The notes: a model not told the origin generated them from the letters alone. A stretch of DNA of 64,000 nucleotides from Acidobacteriota bacterium (GCA_027314025.1 DAHVCP010000064.1:62001-126000), one strand, 5' to 3'. Shown: positions 24,781-33,762, numbered from the stretch's first letter. Made by a program: numbers and translations.

Positions 24781-24850
24781 TCGGGAGGTGCGATCGGCGG
24801 CGCTGGCCGCGCCCGGACGGCGGGCCGGGGCCGGCCTTAGTGCCGCCGTT

Positions 24851-24856
24851 TACAAT
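24851..24856 (+). promoter_or_regulatory. -10 box of lpdA
   Basis: TACAAT, 31 nt before the ATG at 24888. It overlaps an earlier in-frame ATG at 24855, which would not be in the transcript; this favours 24888 as the start. Confidence 0.4.
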
Positions 24857-24887
24857 GAAGGGTGGTCCCAAAGGCGAACTAACGAAA

Positions 24888-26297
24888 ATGGCGGATCTCA
24901 ATCAGGAATTTGACGTTGTAGTGGTGGGTAGCGGCCCGGGCGGCTATTGGGCGGCGATTCGGGCGGCGCAGTACGGACTGTCCACGCTGTGCATTGAAAA
25001 AGACCCCAAGCTGGGCGGCACCTGCCTGCACGTTGGCTGCATCCCCACCAAGGCGTTTTTGCACAACGCCGAGGTGCTGGACACCTTCCGCAACGCCAAG
25101 GAAATGGGAGTGGATGCGGGGCCGTTCGCGCTCAACTGGGGACAGGTGCAAGCGCGCAAGGACCAGATCGTCGCCAAGCATGCCAAAGGCATTGAGTTTC
25201 TGTTCCGCAAGAACAAAGTGCAATGGATGCAGGGTGTGGCGCGGTGGGCCGGACCGGGACGGCTGGAAGTGGCCGCCAACGGCGGGAAGCAGACGGTCCG
25301 GGCCAAGAACATCATTTGGGCCACCGGCTCAACGGCGCGGATGCTGCCGGGAATGACGGCGGACGACCGCATTCTAACGAACGTCGAGATATTGAAGCTG
25401 GGCGCGGTGCCGAAGCGGCTGGTGATCATCGGCGCCGGGGCGGTGGGAGTGGAGTTCGCGTCCATCTTCAAGCGCTTCGGGACCGAAGCGGTGACCATCA
25501 TCGAAATGCTGCCGCGGCTGGTGCCGGTGGAAGACGAGGAAATCGCGCGGGAACTGGAGAAGGCGTACCGCAAGCAGAAAATCGGCGTGGAAACCGGCGC
25601 ACGCGTGGCCGGAATCGAGAAAACCGCGGCGGGGGTGAAGGTCGCCTTCACCAACGCCGGCGGACAGGACCAGGTGCTGGAGGCGGACGCGGTGCTGGTG
25701 GCGGTGGGCCGGCGGCCGATCACCGAGGGGTTGAACTTGGAGGGCAGCGGGGTGCAGATGGAGCGCGGCTTCATCAAAACCGACGGCTATATGCGCACCG
25801 GCGAGCCCGGCGTTTACGCCATCGGCGACGTGGTCTTCGGGACACCGCAGCTGGCGCACGTGGCCTCGGCCGAGGGGATGGTGGCGGTGGCGCATATCGC
25901 CGGCCGCGCGGTGGACCCGGTGGATTATGGCAAGATTCCGGGCGTGACGTTCTGCGAGCCGCAGGTGGCGAGCGTGGGGCTGACGGAACAAGCGGCGAAG
26001 CAGAAGGGGCTGAAATACAGAGTCGGCAAGTTCCCGTTCGTGGGCAATTCCAAGGCGACGATCTTGGGCTCGCATGAGGGCTTCATCAAGATTCTGGCCG
26101 ATGAAAAAGACGGCACGGTGCTGGGCGTGCACATGATCGGGCCGATGGTAACGGAGCTGATTTCGGAGGCGGTGCTGGGCATGCAGTTGAACGTCGCCGC
26201 GGATGAAATCATGGGCACGGTGCATGCCCATCCGACGCTGTATGAAGCGGTGCTGGACGCGGCGAATTCGGTCTTCGGGCTGACGATCAACGCCTGA
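24888..26297 (+). CDS. lpdA: Dihydrolipoyl dehydrogenase (E3)
   Basis: A 469-residue FAD enzyme that reoxidises dihydrolipoyl groups of 2-oxoacid dehydrogenase and glycine-cleavage complexes with NAD+. FAD loop VVVGSGPGGYWAAI; redox disulfide GGTCLHVGCIPTK (Cys46, Cys51); NAD loop VIIGAGAVGVEFA; second FAD motif YAIGDVV; C-terminal HAHPTLYEA with the active-site His-Glu pair. Length is normal. ATG 24888 is supported by the upstream TACAAT box. It is divergent from lipA and upstream of lipB-pdhA-pdhB. Confidence 0.96.
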   Translation: MADLNQEFDVVVVGSGPGGYWAAIRAAQYGLSTLCIEKDPKLGGTCLHVGCIPTKAFLHNAEVLDTFRNAKEMGVDAGPFALNWGQVQARKDQIVAKHAKGIEFLFRKNKVQWMQGVARWAGPGRLEVAANGGKQTVRAKNIIWATGSTARMLPGMTADDRILTNVEILKLGAVPKRLVIIGAGAVGVEFASIFKRFGTEAVTIIEMLPRLVPVEDEEIARELEKAYRKQKIGVETGARVAGIEKTAAGVKVAFTNAGGQDQVLEADAVLVAVGRRPITEGLNLEGSGVQMERGFIKTDGYMRTGEPGVYAIGDVVFGTPQLAHVASAEGMVAVAHIAGRAVDPVDYGKIPGVTFCEPQVASVGLTEQAAKQKGLKYRVGKFPFVGNSKATILGSHEGFIKILADEKDGTVLGVHMIGPMVTELISEAVLGMQLNVAADEIMGTVHAHPTLYEAVLDAANSVFGLTINA

Positions 26298-26466
26298 GGC
26301 TCAACGCCTAGCGGACCGGGGCGGAGCGCCGAACGCTGGCGGCGGCCGGGGGCTGGCAGCGAATGATGGGCGCGGGCCGGCGTGGCGCCCCGAGCCAACG
26401 GCGCGACCCCCGCGAAAGGCCCCCTGGCGCTCGGGCCCTTCCCGAAACGCCTCGATTTACGCGTGC

Positions 26467-26472
26467 TATGTT
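26467..26472 (+). promoter_or_regulatory. -10 box of leaderless promoter
   Basis: TATGTT, 6 nt before the GTG at 26479 of the small protein gene. Confidence 0.4.
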
Positions 26473-26478
26473 GAAGCC

Positions 26479-26718
26479 GTGACGGAGCGGGACACGACAC
26501 CGGAGGCGGCGCGAGCGCAGCAAGAGGCGCTGCGGCGTCTGGGGCCGGAAGGGCGGCTGCGCGCGGCCTTGGAGATGAGCCAAGCGGCGCAGGATTTGGC
26601 GATCGCGGGCCTGCGGCGGTGGCATCCGGAATGGGATTTGGAGCGCGCGCGACAAGAGTTGGCGCGGAGGACATGGGGCGATGCGTTGGCGAGCCGCGTT
26701 TGGCCCGCGGGGCAATGA
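26479..26718 (+). CDS. Small helical protein paired with a nucleotidyltransferase
   Basis: A 79-residue, all-helical, charged protein (PEAARAQQEALRRLGPEGRL, then DLAIAGLRRWHPEWDLERAR). Its TGA overlaps the next start in ATGA (26715-26718), so the two are translationally coupled. Small genes of this kind commonly precede nucleotidyltransferase-fold genes. A toxin-antitoxin-like role is possible but unproven. GTG start, leaderless-type promoter. Confidence 0.6.
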   Translation: MTERDTTPEAARAQQEALRRLGPEGRLRAALEMSQAAQDLAIAGLRRWHPEWDLERARQELARRTWGDALASRVWPAGQ

Positions 26719-27281
26719 ACGGGCTGGAGCGTCTGCTGCGCGCGCTGGTCGCGGCATTCGCCGCCGCCGGGATTCCTTACATGCTGACGGGTTCGCTGGC
26801 GAGCACGGTTTACGGGGCGCCGCGAACGACCTATGACGTGGACTTCGTCGTGGATCCTCCCGACGCGGCGGCGCTCGAGATGTTGACGGACCGCCTGACG
26901 CCGGATTTCTACGTGGACGCCGCGGCAGTGCGCGAAGCCTGGCGGCAGCGCAGCATGTTCAACATCGTGGACAGCGCCGGCTGGAAAGCGGATTGCATTC
27001 TGCGGAAAGAGCGTGCGTTCAGCCGGGAGGAGTTTGGACGCCGGCGGCCGCTGGAGGTGCTGGGCGTGGCGCTGGCGGTGGCGTCGGCGGAAGATGTGAT
27101 CTTGAGCAAGCTGGAGTGGTCGCAAGAAAGCGGCGGCTCCGAGCGGCAGCGGCGGGACGTGGCTGCGATTCTGGCGGGCGCGGGCGCGGGCCTTGACCAG
27201 GACTACCTGCGGCATTGGCGCGGCACACTGGGGCTGGAGCGGGAATGGGCGCTGGCAACGGGCGCCGACGGGGAGCCATAG
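26715..27281 (+). CDS. Nucleotidyltransferase-fold protein
   Basis: A 188-residue protein of the polymerase-beta/MNT superfamily. The signature YMLTGSLASTVYGAPRTTYD then VDFVV carries the GS...DxD metal-binding pattern, and LEVLGVALAVASAEDVILSK with KLEW follows, as in AbiEii/DUF6036-like proteins. It probably transfers a nucleotide or is a relative of such enzymes; the target is unknown. It is coupled to the small upstream gene and inserted between lpdA and lipB, interrupting the lipoate/PDH cluster. Confidence 0.68.
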   Translation: MNGLERLLRALVAAFAAAGIPYMLTGSLASTVYGAPRTTYDVDFVVDPPDAAALEMLTDRLTPDFYVDAAAVREAWRQRSMFNIVDSAGWKADCILRKERAFSREEFGRRRPLEVLGVALAVASAEDVILSKLEWSQESGGSERQRRDVAAILAGAGAGLDQDYLRHWRGTLGLEREWALATGADGEP

Positions 27282-27290
27282 GCGGGCGGG

Positions 27291-28031
27291 ATGGCGATCG
27301 CGGTGGTGAATTTGGGCGCCGTCGGCTATGCCGACGCCGAGGCCATGCAGCGGGAGCTGGTGGCCCAGCGGCGGGCGGGCGAGATCGGCGACGTGCTGCT
27401 TTTGCTGGAGCATCCGGCGGTGGTGACGCTGGGGCGCAACGCAAAAGCCCAGAATGTGTTGGCCAGCGCGGAGGAACTGCGCCGGCAAGGGGTGGAGCTG
27501 GCGGTCTGCGACCGCGGGGGCGACGTCACCTATCACGGGCCGGGACAGCTGGTGGGATATCCGATCCTGGACCTGCGACAGCTGGGCATGGGGCCGGTGG
27601 CGTATATGCGGGCGTTGGAGGAAGTGCATATCCGCGTGGCGGCGGGGTTCGGGCTGGCGGCGACCCGCCAGCCGGGCATGACCGGGGTGTGGATCGCCGG
27701 GCCGCCGGCGCGCAAGCTGGTGGCGATGGGCATTCATGTTTCCCGTGGCGTTACCAGCCATGGCTTTGCGCTGAACGTGGCGCCGGATTTGGGGTTGTTC
27801 ACGCGGCTGATCGTGCCCTGTGGGCTGGCGGAACACGGGGTGACGTCGTTGCGGCAGGAGCTGGGACGGCCGGTGGAGATGGCGCGGGTGCGCGCGGCGG
27901 TCGCCTGGCAATTCGGCCGCGTGCTGGGACGGGCCACGGCGGAGGTATCCTCGCTACAGGCGCTGCGCCCCCGGCAGGGAAAACCTGGCGCGCGGGGCGG
28001 CGCCACGGCTCACCATGACACCGTCGCCTGA
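27291..28031 (+). CDS. lipB: Octanoyltransferase
   Basis: Moves octanoyl from ACP to lipoyl domains, the step before LipA. The 246-residue protein shows LEHPAVVTLGRNA, RGGDVTYHGPGQLVGYPI (substrate-binding core), the catalytic Lys in ARKLVAMGIHVSRGVTSHGF and the catalytic Cys in IVPCGL. The last 35 residues extend beyond the usual end and overlap the start of pdhA by 17 bases. ATG at 27291 lies 9 bases after the preceding stop, consistent with read-through transcription. Confidence 0.95.
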   Translation: MAIAVVNLGAVGYADAEAMQRELVAQRRAGEIGDVLLLLEHPAVVTLGRNAKAQNVLASAEELRRQGVELAVCDRGGDVTYHGPGQLVGYPILDLRQLGMGPVAYMRALEEVHIRVAAGFGLAATRQPGMTGVWIAGPPARKLVAMGIHVSRGVTSHGFALNVAPDLGLFTRLIVPCGLAEHGVTSLRQELGRPVEMARVRAAVAWQFGRVLGRATAEVSSLQALRPRQGKPGARGGATAHHDTVA

Positions 28032-29268
28032 ACTGACTGCCGCCGACCGCGGCGCGAACTCCGAGCGCGAGTGGTTTGAGGATCTCCGCCTGGAGCGGCA
28101 CGCGTTCACGATTCGCCGGACGCGGCGCGAGGGCAAGATAGCTTACGAATGGTCGGGGGAGATCACCGATCCGCCGCCGCTGCGGGAATCGGGAAAACTG
28201 GACCGGGCGCAGTGCCTGGAGATCTACCGGTTCCTGCTGATGAACCGGATCATGGAGCAGCAGCTGGAGAACCTGTACAAGCAGGGGCAGGTGGTCGGCG
28301 GGGTGTATTTCGGGCTGGGGCAGGAAGGCAACTCGGTGGCCTCCGCCTACGCCTTGGATGCGGCCGACTGGATGGCGCCGATGATCCGCAACCAGGGGAG
28401 CCTGCTGGTGCGGGGCTTCGCGCCGCGGGACGTGATGATGCAGTACATGGCCAAGGCCGGCTCGCCGACCGGTGGGCGGGACGGCACCTCGCATTACGGG
28501 GATTTGGGGCCGCGGCGGATGATTTCGCCGATTTCGATGCTGGGCGACCTGATCCCGGTGATGGGCGGAATCTGCATGGGGGAACGGCTGCAAGGGCGCA
28601 ACGTGGCGGCCATGACCTGGATCGGCGACGGCGGCCAGAGCACCGGCGTGTTCCATGAGGCGGTCAACTTCGCGGCGGTGCAGAACCTGGGATTGGTGCT
28701 GGTGGTGGAAAACAACCTGTGGGCGTATTCGACGCCGCTGAATGAACAGGCCAAGGTGGCGGATTTGGCGCTGCGGGCGCGGGGCTACGGCATTCCAGCG
28801 GTGATGGTGGACGGAACCGACGTGCTCCAGGTCTACGACGCCTGCCGCGGGGCGGTGGAACGGGCGCATGGCGGCGGCGGGCCGACGCTGATCGAAAGCA
28901 AGCTGATGCGGATGAAGGGGCACGCCATTCACGACGCCGCCGCCTACGTGCCGCCGGACCTGTTGGAGTTCTGGCGGCGGCGGGATCCGATTCTGCGGTT
29001 CGAGGGCTATTTGCAGCAAAAGAGCTGGCTGACGGCGGAGGCGAAGCAGCGGCTGGCGGCGGAGGTGGAGCAGTTCATGCTGGCGGAACGGGCGGCGGCG
29101 GAGGCCAGCCCGATGCCGGATGGGAACACGGCATTGAGCGGCGTGTACTGCGAGCCGGGCTGCCATGCGGTGCAGCCGCGGTTCGAAGCGGCGGCGCCGG
29201 CGTTGGAAGCGGCGAATGGCAGTGCAAACTTGACGGCGGTGGAAGGCGATGCTCCTCACTTACGTTGA
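28015..29268 (+). CDS. pdhA: 2-oxoacid (pyruvate) dehydrogenase E1 alpha
   Basis: The thiamine-diphosphate-binding alpha subunit, 417 residues. YFGLGQEGNSVASAYAL, RGGTSHYGDLG-type segment (GGRDGTSHYGD) and the TPP motif GDGGQSTGVFHEAVNFAAV ending in VVENN are present. Decarboxylation of pyruvate or a branched-chain 2-oxoacid is expected; sequence alone does not settle which. It overlaps lipB by 17 bases and pdhB by 20, so translation is tightly linked. No E2 gene is present in the window. Confidence 0.92.
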   Translation: MTPSPELTAADRGANSEREWFEDLRLERHAFTIRRTRREGKIAYEWSGEITDPPPLRESGKLDRAQCLEIYRFLLMNRIMEQQLENLYKQGQVVGGVYFGLGQEGNSVASAYALDAADWMAPMIRNQGSLLVRGFAPRDVMMQYMAKAGSPTGGRDGTSHYGDLGPRRMISPISMLGDLIPVMGGICMGERLQGRNVAAMTWIGDGGQSTGVFHEAVNFAAVQNLGLVLVVENNLWAYSTPLNEQAKVADLALRARGYGIPAVMVDGTDVLQVYDACRGAVERAHGGGGPTLIESKLMRMKGHAIHDAAAYVPPDLLEFWRRRDPILRFEGYLQQKSWLTAEAKQRLAAEVEQFMLAERAAAEASPMPDGNTALSGVYCEPGCHAVQPRFEAAAPALEAANGSANLTAVEGDAPHLR

Positions 29269-30220
29269 CGCGATCCGGCAGGCGCTGGCCGAGGAGATGC
29301 GCCGCGACCCGGCGGTGTTCCTGCTGGGCGAGGACATCGGCATCTACGGCGGGGCGTTCAAGGCGACGGCGGGACTGGTGGACGAGTTTGGCCCGCTGCG
29401 GGTGGTGGACACGCCGCTGGCGGAGTCGGCGATCGTCGGCGCGGCGATCGGCGCGGCTTATACCGGCATGCGGCCCGTGGTGGAGATGCAGTTCATGGAC
29501 TTCATCGCCTGCTGCTTCAACCAGATCACCAATTTCGCGGCCAAGAGCCATTACCGCTGGGGCGCGCCGGTGCCGATGGTGATCCGCGGACCGGTGGGCG
29601 GCGGGGTGCACGGCGGGCCGTTCCACTCGCAAAACCCGGAGATGTATTTCGCCCACACGCCGGGATTGAAAGTGGTCGAGCCGGCGACGGCGCGGGACGC
29701 CTATGGATTGCTGAAGAGCGCCATCCGGGACAACAACCCGGTGCTGTTTTTGGAGCATAAGTACCTGTACCGGCGGGTGAAGGACGAAATCGCGGAAGAT
29801 GGGCCGGCGACCCCGCTGGGCTTGGCGGCGGTGGCGCGGCCGGGAAGGGATTTATCTGTGATCACCTACGGCGCGATGGTGCACCTGGCGGTGGAAACGG
29901 CCGCGGCGCTAGCGGCGGAAGGTATTGACGCCGAGGTGCTGGATCTGCGGACGCTGGCGCCGCTGGACCGGGCGGGGATCGTGGCCACGGCGAAAAAGAC
30001 GAACAAGGTGCTGATCTTGCACGAGGACACGCGCACCGGCGGCATCGCCGGAGAGATCACCGCGATCCTGCAAGAAGAAGCGTTCGACGACCTGGATGCG
30101 CCGATCCTGCGGCTGACATCGGCGGATACGCCGGTGCCGTTTTCACCGCCGCTGGAGGCGGCGTTCTTGCCCTCCGCGGAGGGACTGAAGGCGGCGCTGC
30201 GGCGGCTGGCAAGGTACTGA
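29249..30220 (+). CDS. pdhB: 2-oxoacid (pyruvate) dehydrogenase E1 beta
   Basis: The beta subunit, 323 residues: LGEDIGIYGGAFKATAGL, DTPLAESAIVGAAIGAA, VEMQFMDFIACCFNQI, GPVGGGVHGGPFHSQNPE, then LEHKYLYRR and the C-terminal transketolase domain (VLDLRTLAPLD, ILHEDTRTGG). With pdhA it forms the E1 heterotetramer and reductively acylates the lipoyl group of E2. The start overlaps pdhA by 20 bases. It is the last gene of the lipB-pdhA-pdhB unit. Confidence 0.94.
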   Translation: MLLTYVDAIRQALAEEMRRDPAVFLLGEDIGIYGGAFKATAGLVDEFGPLRVVDTPLAESAIVGAAIGAAYTGMRPVVEMQFMDFIACCFNQITNFAAKSHYRWGAPVPMVIRGPVGGGVHGGPFHSQNPEMYFAHTPGLKVVEPATARDAYGLLKSAIRDNNPVLFLEHKYLYRRVKDEIAEDGPATPLGLAAVARPGRDLSVITYGAMVHLAVETAAALAAEGIDAEVLDLRTLAPLDRAGIVATAKKTNKVLILHEDTRTGGIAGEITAILQEEAFDDLDAPILRLTSADTPVPFSPPLEAAFLPSAEGLKAALRRLARY

Positions 30221-30247
30221 GGGCTAGTAAAACGCCGCCGCGCGACG

Positions 30248-30253
30248 TACGAT
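30248..30253 (+). promoter_or_regulatory. -10 box of leaderless promoter
   Basis: TACGAT, 7 nt before the GTG at 30261. Confidence 0.4.
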
Positions 30254-30260
30254 TCCGGTT

Positions 30261-30764
30261 GTGACGGACGACGAGCTGGCGTGGCTTTCGGCGGCGGCGG
30301 AGCGCCGGGACCAGATCGAGCTTGCGCTGAGCGACTCGCTCGATGTGAAGGCCAACATATGGCTTGCCGTGGTCACCTTCCTGGCGGCGGTGGACGGAGC
30401 GTTGCTGCTGCCGCCGTTGGGCGGCGTTTGGTTCCGGGCATTCCAGATTGCCGCGTTGGCCTTAGTTGCCGCTTCCGGGCTGCGTACCCTAGGCGCGCTG
30501 TTCCCTCTGCCCTACGATTTTGCGCCGCTGCCGGACGAACTGGCGAGGTGGTTGGAGCAGGCAAGGGAATATTTTGGGCCCGGGCCCGGCGGGCTCGCCT
30601 ATCTGCGCCGAGAGGCGACTGAGGCGACGATTCGTCGGCTGGTGGCGAACCGCCGGAAGAACCTTCGCAAAAGCCGGTGCATTGTCATCGGCTACTGGGT
30701 CTTGCTGCCCGCGCTGCCGATCATTCTTTTCAGCCTAGGGTGGCTGGCGCACGAACTGCCCTAG
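30261..30764 (+). CDS. Membrane protein with two helical hairpins, unknown
   Basis: A 167-residue protein with an N-terminal amphipathic helix, two adjacent membrane helices (ANIWLAVVTFLAAVDGALLL and AFQIAALALVAASGLRTLGA), a cytoplasmic middle and a C-terminal helix (VIGYWVLLPALPIILFSLGWL). The layout is like small membrane proteins found near defence or signalling genes, but no domain is recognised. GTG start, 7 nt after TACGAT. Confidence 0.55.
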   Translation: MTDDELAWLSAAAERRDQIELALSDSLDVKANIWLAVVTFLAAVDGALLLPPLGGVWFRAFQIAALALVAASGLRTLGALFPLPYDFAPLPDELARWLEQAREYFGPGPGGLAYLRREATEATIRRLVANRRKNLRKSRCIVIGYWVLLPALPIILFSLGWLAHELP

Positions 30765-30960
30765 GTTCCCTTGCGAACGCGGTCGGGAGCCGGGGGTGGG
30801 GGCGGCGGCCCCTTTCCGGGGAGTTCCGGCGTCGTGGGCAAAACGCGCGGCGGGGGAGGATTGTGGCCTTTTCCCATGTGTCAAGTCTAGCGCCGAGCGG
30901 CGGGGCTACCGGGGCAAGCCGCGGAGGGGGCGGGGGCGGAATGGACGCGGGGGCGTTGGA

Positions 30961-32259
30961 TTAGGCGCCGGGGCGGATGGCCACGTCCACGGTGAGCGTC
31001 CGCGGATCGGCGGTCACCGTGAACACCGCCTGGGCGCGAATGGCGGTAATGGCCGTGATCAGAAAGTGGCGCGTGTAGATTCCGCTATAGGGCTGGCCGG
31101 GGGCCAGCTTCCAGAGGCGGCGCAGGCGTTGGGTAATGGATTGCGGCCAGCCTTCGAGCACCAACTTGCCCATTGCGTACCGCGGGCCCGGTACGGCGGC
31201 CAAGCCGTAGGTGACCAGGGCTTGCGCCTTTTGCAAGTGGGGGCGGAGCGCGGCATGGGCGGAAAAATACCCGTACCGGTGGTAGAGGTGGACGACGGCG
31301 GCGACGCCGCGCTGCAAGGCGACTGGGTTGGCGACGGCGCCGGGCTGGCGGTCGGCGGCGGGTACGGCCGCGGCGAAGCGCTTGGCGACCGCGGCGGGCG
31401 GAAGCTGGGGCAGCGGCGGAAGGGCGAGGGCCGAGGCGAGGTGATACACCGGGCCGGGACGGACCGGCAGGGCCACATCCACCCGCGCCCGCGGCGCCGC
31501 GCCGGGCGCCAGCGTGACGCGCGGCGGGCCGAGTTGGACGGCGAGATAGCCACGGCGGAGATACACCGCGCGGCTGGGGCCGTGGGTCCAACCCCGAGCC
31601 ACTTCCCAGGAAAAATTACTGCCTAGTTCGGAGCGGACGGTGGCTGCAAGCCGCGGTTGCAGGGCGGCGGCGGCGCCGGGGAAGGTGATGGCGGCCACGG
31701 GGATGCGCAGACCGACGATGGAGAACTGGACCTCCGGCCCACGGCCAGCGCCGCCAACGCTGGTGAGGTACTGGACGGTGGCGTGAATGCCGCGGCGTGC
31801 CAGCAGAGCTTCCAAGCGCCGCACGATTTGATCGGCAAGCCCGCCGCCGTAGGCCGGGAGCTGGCCGTGATACAGGGGGATCGCCTTTTCGATGGCGGCG
31901 TTCAGTTGGGCGGGAGTGAACCAGACGAAGTTATCGAACTCGGCCGGCGCGAAATGCGCCGCGTCTTGGAGCTTCATCTGGATGCCGACGCCGGCGCCGG
32001 CAGGAAAGAAGGTATAGGAGATGTGGGCGAAGGCGCCCGTGGCGGTGAGACGATTCACCGCCTGGCGGGCCAGCGCCGGGGAAAACGGCCCGCCGACACG
32101 GAGGCCGCTGGCTTGCACGATGGCTTGAGAGGTGAAATGCCGTGAGCCGGTAACCTTGATGAGCGAGATGGTTTGCGTCTGGGCCGCGGCCGGGAGCCCC
32201 AACCGTGCCGCCAACAACAGGGCGGGAAGCAGGCGGGCCCGGGTGAATGTGGCGGACAT
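30961..32259 (-). CDS. Exported POTRA-repeat protein without beta-barrel
   Basis: A 432-residue protein with a signal peptide (ARLLPALLLAARLGLPAAAQ) and several POTRA-like units: ISLIKVTGSRHFTSQAIVQA at the start, and GKLVLEGWPQSITQRLRRLWKLAPGQPYSGI near the end, each like the beta-alpha-alpha-beta repeats of BamA/TamA. It ends after the last POTRA with TLTVDVAIRPGA and has no barrel domain, so it should be periplasmic. It may assist outer-membrane assembly; this is inference. ATG 32259 is chosen because the signal peptide starts there and TACAAT lies 10 nt before it. Confidence 0.7.
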   Translation of the reverse strand: MSATFTRARLLPALLLAARLGLPAAAQTQTISLIKVTGSRHFTSQAIVQASGLRVGGPFSPALARQAVNRLTATGAFAHISYTFFPAGAGVGIQMKLQDAAHFAPAEFDNFVWFTPAQLNAAIEKAIPLYHGQLPAYGGGLADQIVRRLEALLARRGIHATVQYLTSVGGAGRGPEVQFSIVGLRIPVAAITFPGAAAALQPRLAATVRSELGSNFSWEVARGWTHGPSRAVYLRRGYLAVQLGPPRVTLAPGAAPRARVDVALPVRPGPVYHLASALALPPLPQLPPAAVAKRFAAAVPAADRQPGAVANPVALQRGVAAVVHLYHRYGYFSAHAALRPHLQKAQALVTYGLAAVPGPRYAMGKLVLEGWPQSITQRLRRLWKLAPGQPYSGIYTRHFLITAITAIRAQAVFTVTADPRTLTVDVAIRPGA

Positions 32260-32269
32260 AACGGCGGCG

Positions 32270-32275
32270 ATTGTA
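32270..32275 (-). promoter_or_regulatory. -10 box of the POTRA protein gene
   Basis: TACAAT on the minus strand, 10 nt before the ATG at 32259. Confidence 0.4.
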
Positions 32276-32511
32276 TCATTCTGCACCGCCGGTGAGGCGC
32301 GGCTTAACCTTAGAAGGGCGCGGGCCCCGACCCCGCCTGCGGCACGGCGCGCCGCCTCCTTTACCAGGAGCGGGCCGCGGCCTTGCCCCGTGGCCATAGG
32401 CACGCCGGGGCTTTCGCGGCCTTCCCGCGCCTCTTTGTTGTCCCCGGGGCGAAAGGCGCGGGATTCCGTGCGCGGTCAGATGCTGCCGCGTTCGGTCGGC
32501 GCTTCCGCCGG

Positions 32512-33708
32512 CTAGGGAAGCGCCGGCGCGGCAAACGCCGGAGCCAGCGCGGCGTCGCGCGCTAAGTCGGCCGCAGCGCCGGGGGCAGCATGGCGGGCTG
32601 CATCGGGCGCGGGGGCGAGTGCGGGAGCGGGCGGCGGCGCGGCGGCGCGGGCCGAAGCCGGCGCCAGGGAGCGGCCGCAGGCTGCGACGAGGGGGCGGAG
32701 GCTGGACATAAGCGCGGCGAACATATCCGGAGAAATGGCTTGCTCGCGATCGGAGATGGACTCCTCGGGACGGACATGGACTTCGACGCAGAGGCCATCG
32801 GCGCCGGCGGCGACGGCGGCGCGGGAGGCCGCGGCGATAAGCGAGCGGCGGCCGGTGGCATGGCTGGGATCCACCAGCACGGGCAGGTGCACCAGTTCCT
32901 TGGCGGCGGCGACGGCGCTGATGTCGAGGGTGTTGCGGGTATAGGTCTCAAAGGTGCGGATGCCGCGTTCGCAGAGGACGACTTGGTCGTTGCCGCGGGC
33001 GAGGAGGTACTCGGCGGCGGCCAGCCACTCGGTGATGGAAGCGCCCGCGCCGCGTTTCAACAGCACCGGTTTGCGCTGCTCGCCAAGGCGCTTCAGCAGC
33101 GGGAAATTCTGCATGTTGCGTGCGCCGACCTGGAGCAAGTCGGCGTAGCCGGCAACGAGGGAGACATCCTCGGGGGCCATGACCTCGGTGACGACGCCGA
33201 GGCCGGCGTGGCGGCCGGCGGCGGCCAGCAGTTCGAGTCCTTGGCGGCCGAGGCCCTGGAAGGAATAGGTGGAGGTGCGGGGCTTGAACGCGCCGCCGCG
33301 GAGCAGGCGGGCCCCGGTGGCGGCGGCCGCGGCCGCGGTGTCGCGGATCTGTTCCCAGCTTTCCACCGAACAGGGACCGGCGATGACGACCATCTCATCG
33401 CCGCCGATGGCAAGCTCGCCGCCAGGGGTCGCGACGCGAACGCGGGTTCCCTCCGGGCGCAAGGGGCGGCTGGCGAGCTCGAAATCGCCGGAGAACGCGG
33501 CGGCGACGCAGGGATGACGGCGGAGGATCGCATCCAGGGTGGCGCGGCCGGGAGCGGTGGTTGGCAAGTTACCGGCGGCGGGCTCCAGGCGCCAAATGGG
33601 CGCGGCAAAAAAGGAAACGGGCGCGGCGGCAAGACCGGCGGCGGACAGCTCGTGGCAGAGGGCGGCGAGTTCGGTGGCGGGGGTTTGGGGTCGCAGTTGC
33701 AGCAGCAT
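32512..33708 (-). CDS. aroF: 3-deoxy-7-phosphoheptulonate (DAHP) synthase, type I-beta
   Basis: Condenses phosphoenolpyruvate and erythrose 4-phosphate, the first step of the shikimate pathway. The 398-residue protein has an N-terminal ferredoxin-like regulatory domain (about 1-75), then the TIM barrel: VIAGPCSVES, RGGAFKPRTSTYSFQGLG, VGARNMQNF, VLLKRGAGASITEWL, VLCERGIRTFETYTRNTLDI and VDPSHATGRR, with the expected metal and substrate residues. From about 345 a 50-residue Ala/Pro tail extends beyond the family. It is controlled by a leader-peptide attenuator described separately. Confidence 0.95.
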   Translation of the reverse strand: MLLQLRPQTPATELAALCHELSAAGLAAAPVSFFAAPIWRLEPAAGNLPTTAPGRATLDAILRRHPCVAAAFSGDFELASRPLRPEGTRVRVATPGGELAIGGDEMVVIAGPCSVESWEQIRDTAAAAAATGARLLRGGAFKPRTSTYSFQGLGRQGLELLAAAGRHAGLGVVTEVMAPEDVSLVAGYADLLQVGARNMQNFPLLKRLGEQRKPVLLKRGAGASITEWLAAAEYLLARGNDQVVLCERGIRTFETYTRNTLDISAVAAAKELVHLPVLVDPSHATGRRSLIAAASRAAVAAGADGLCVEVHVRPEESISDREQAISPDMFAALMSSLRPLVAACGRSLAPASARAAAPPPAPALAPAPDAARHAAPGAAADLARDAALAPAFAAPALP

Positions 33709-33720
33709 GAGGATCTCCGG

Positions 33721-33762
33721 ACAAATAAAAGGCCCGCTGAAGCTGGCGGCTTCAGCGGGCCC
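33721..33762 (-). terminator. Attenuator terminator in the aroF leader
   Basis: On the minus strand a 13-bp perfect stem (arms at 33749-33761 and 33731-33743, 5-nt loop) is followed by TTTTATTT. It is a textbook intrinsic terminator lying only 13-53 nt before the aroF ATG, so it must be bypassed for aroF to be transcribed. Confidence 0.88.
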
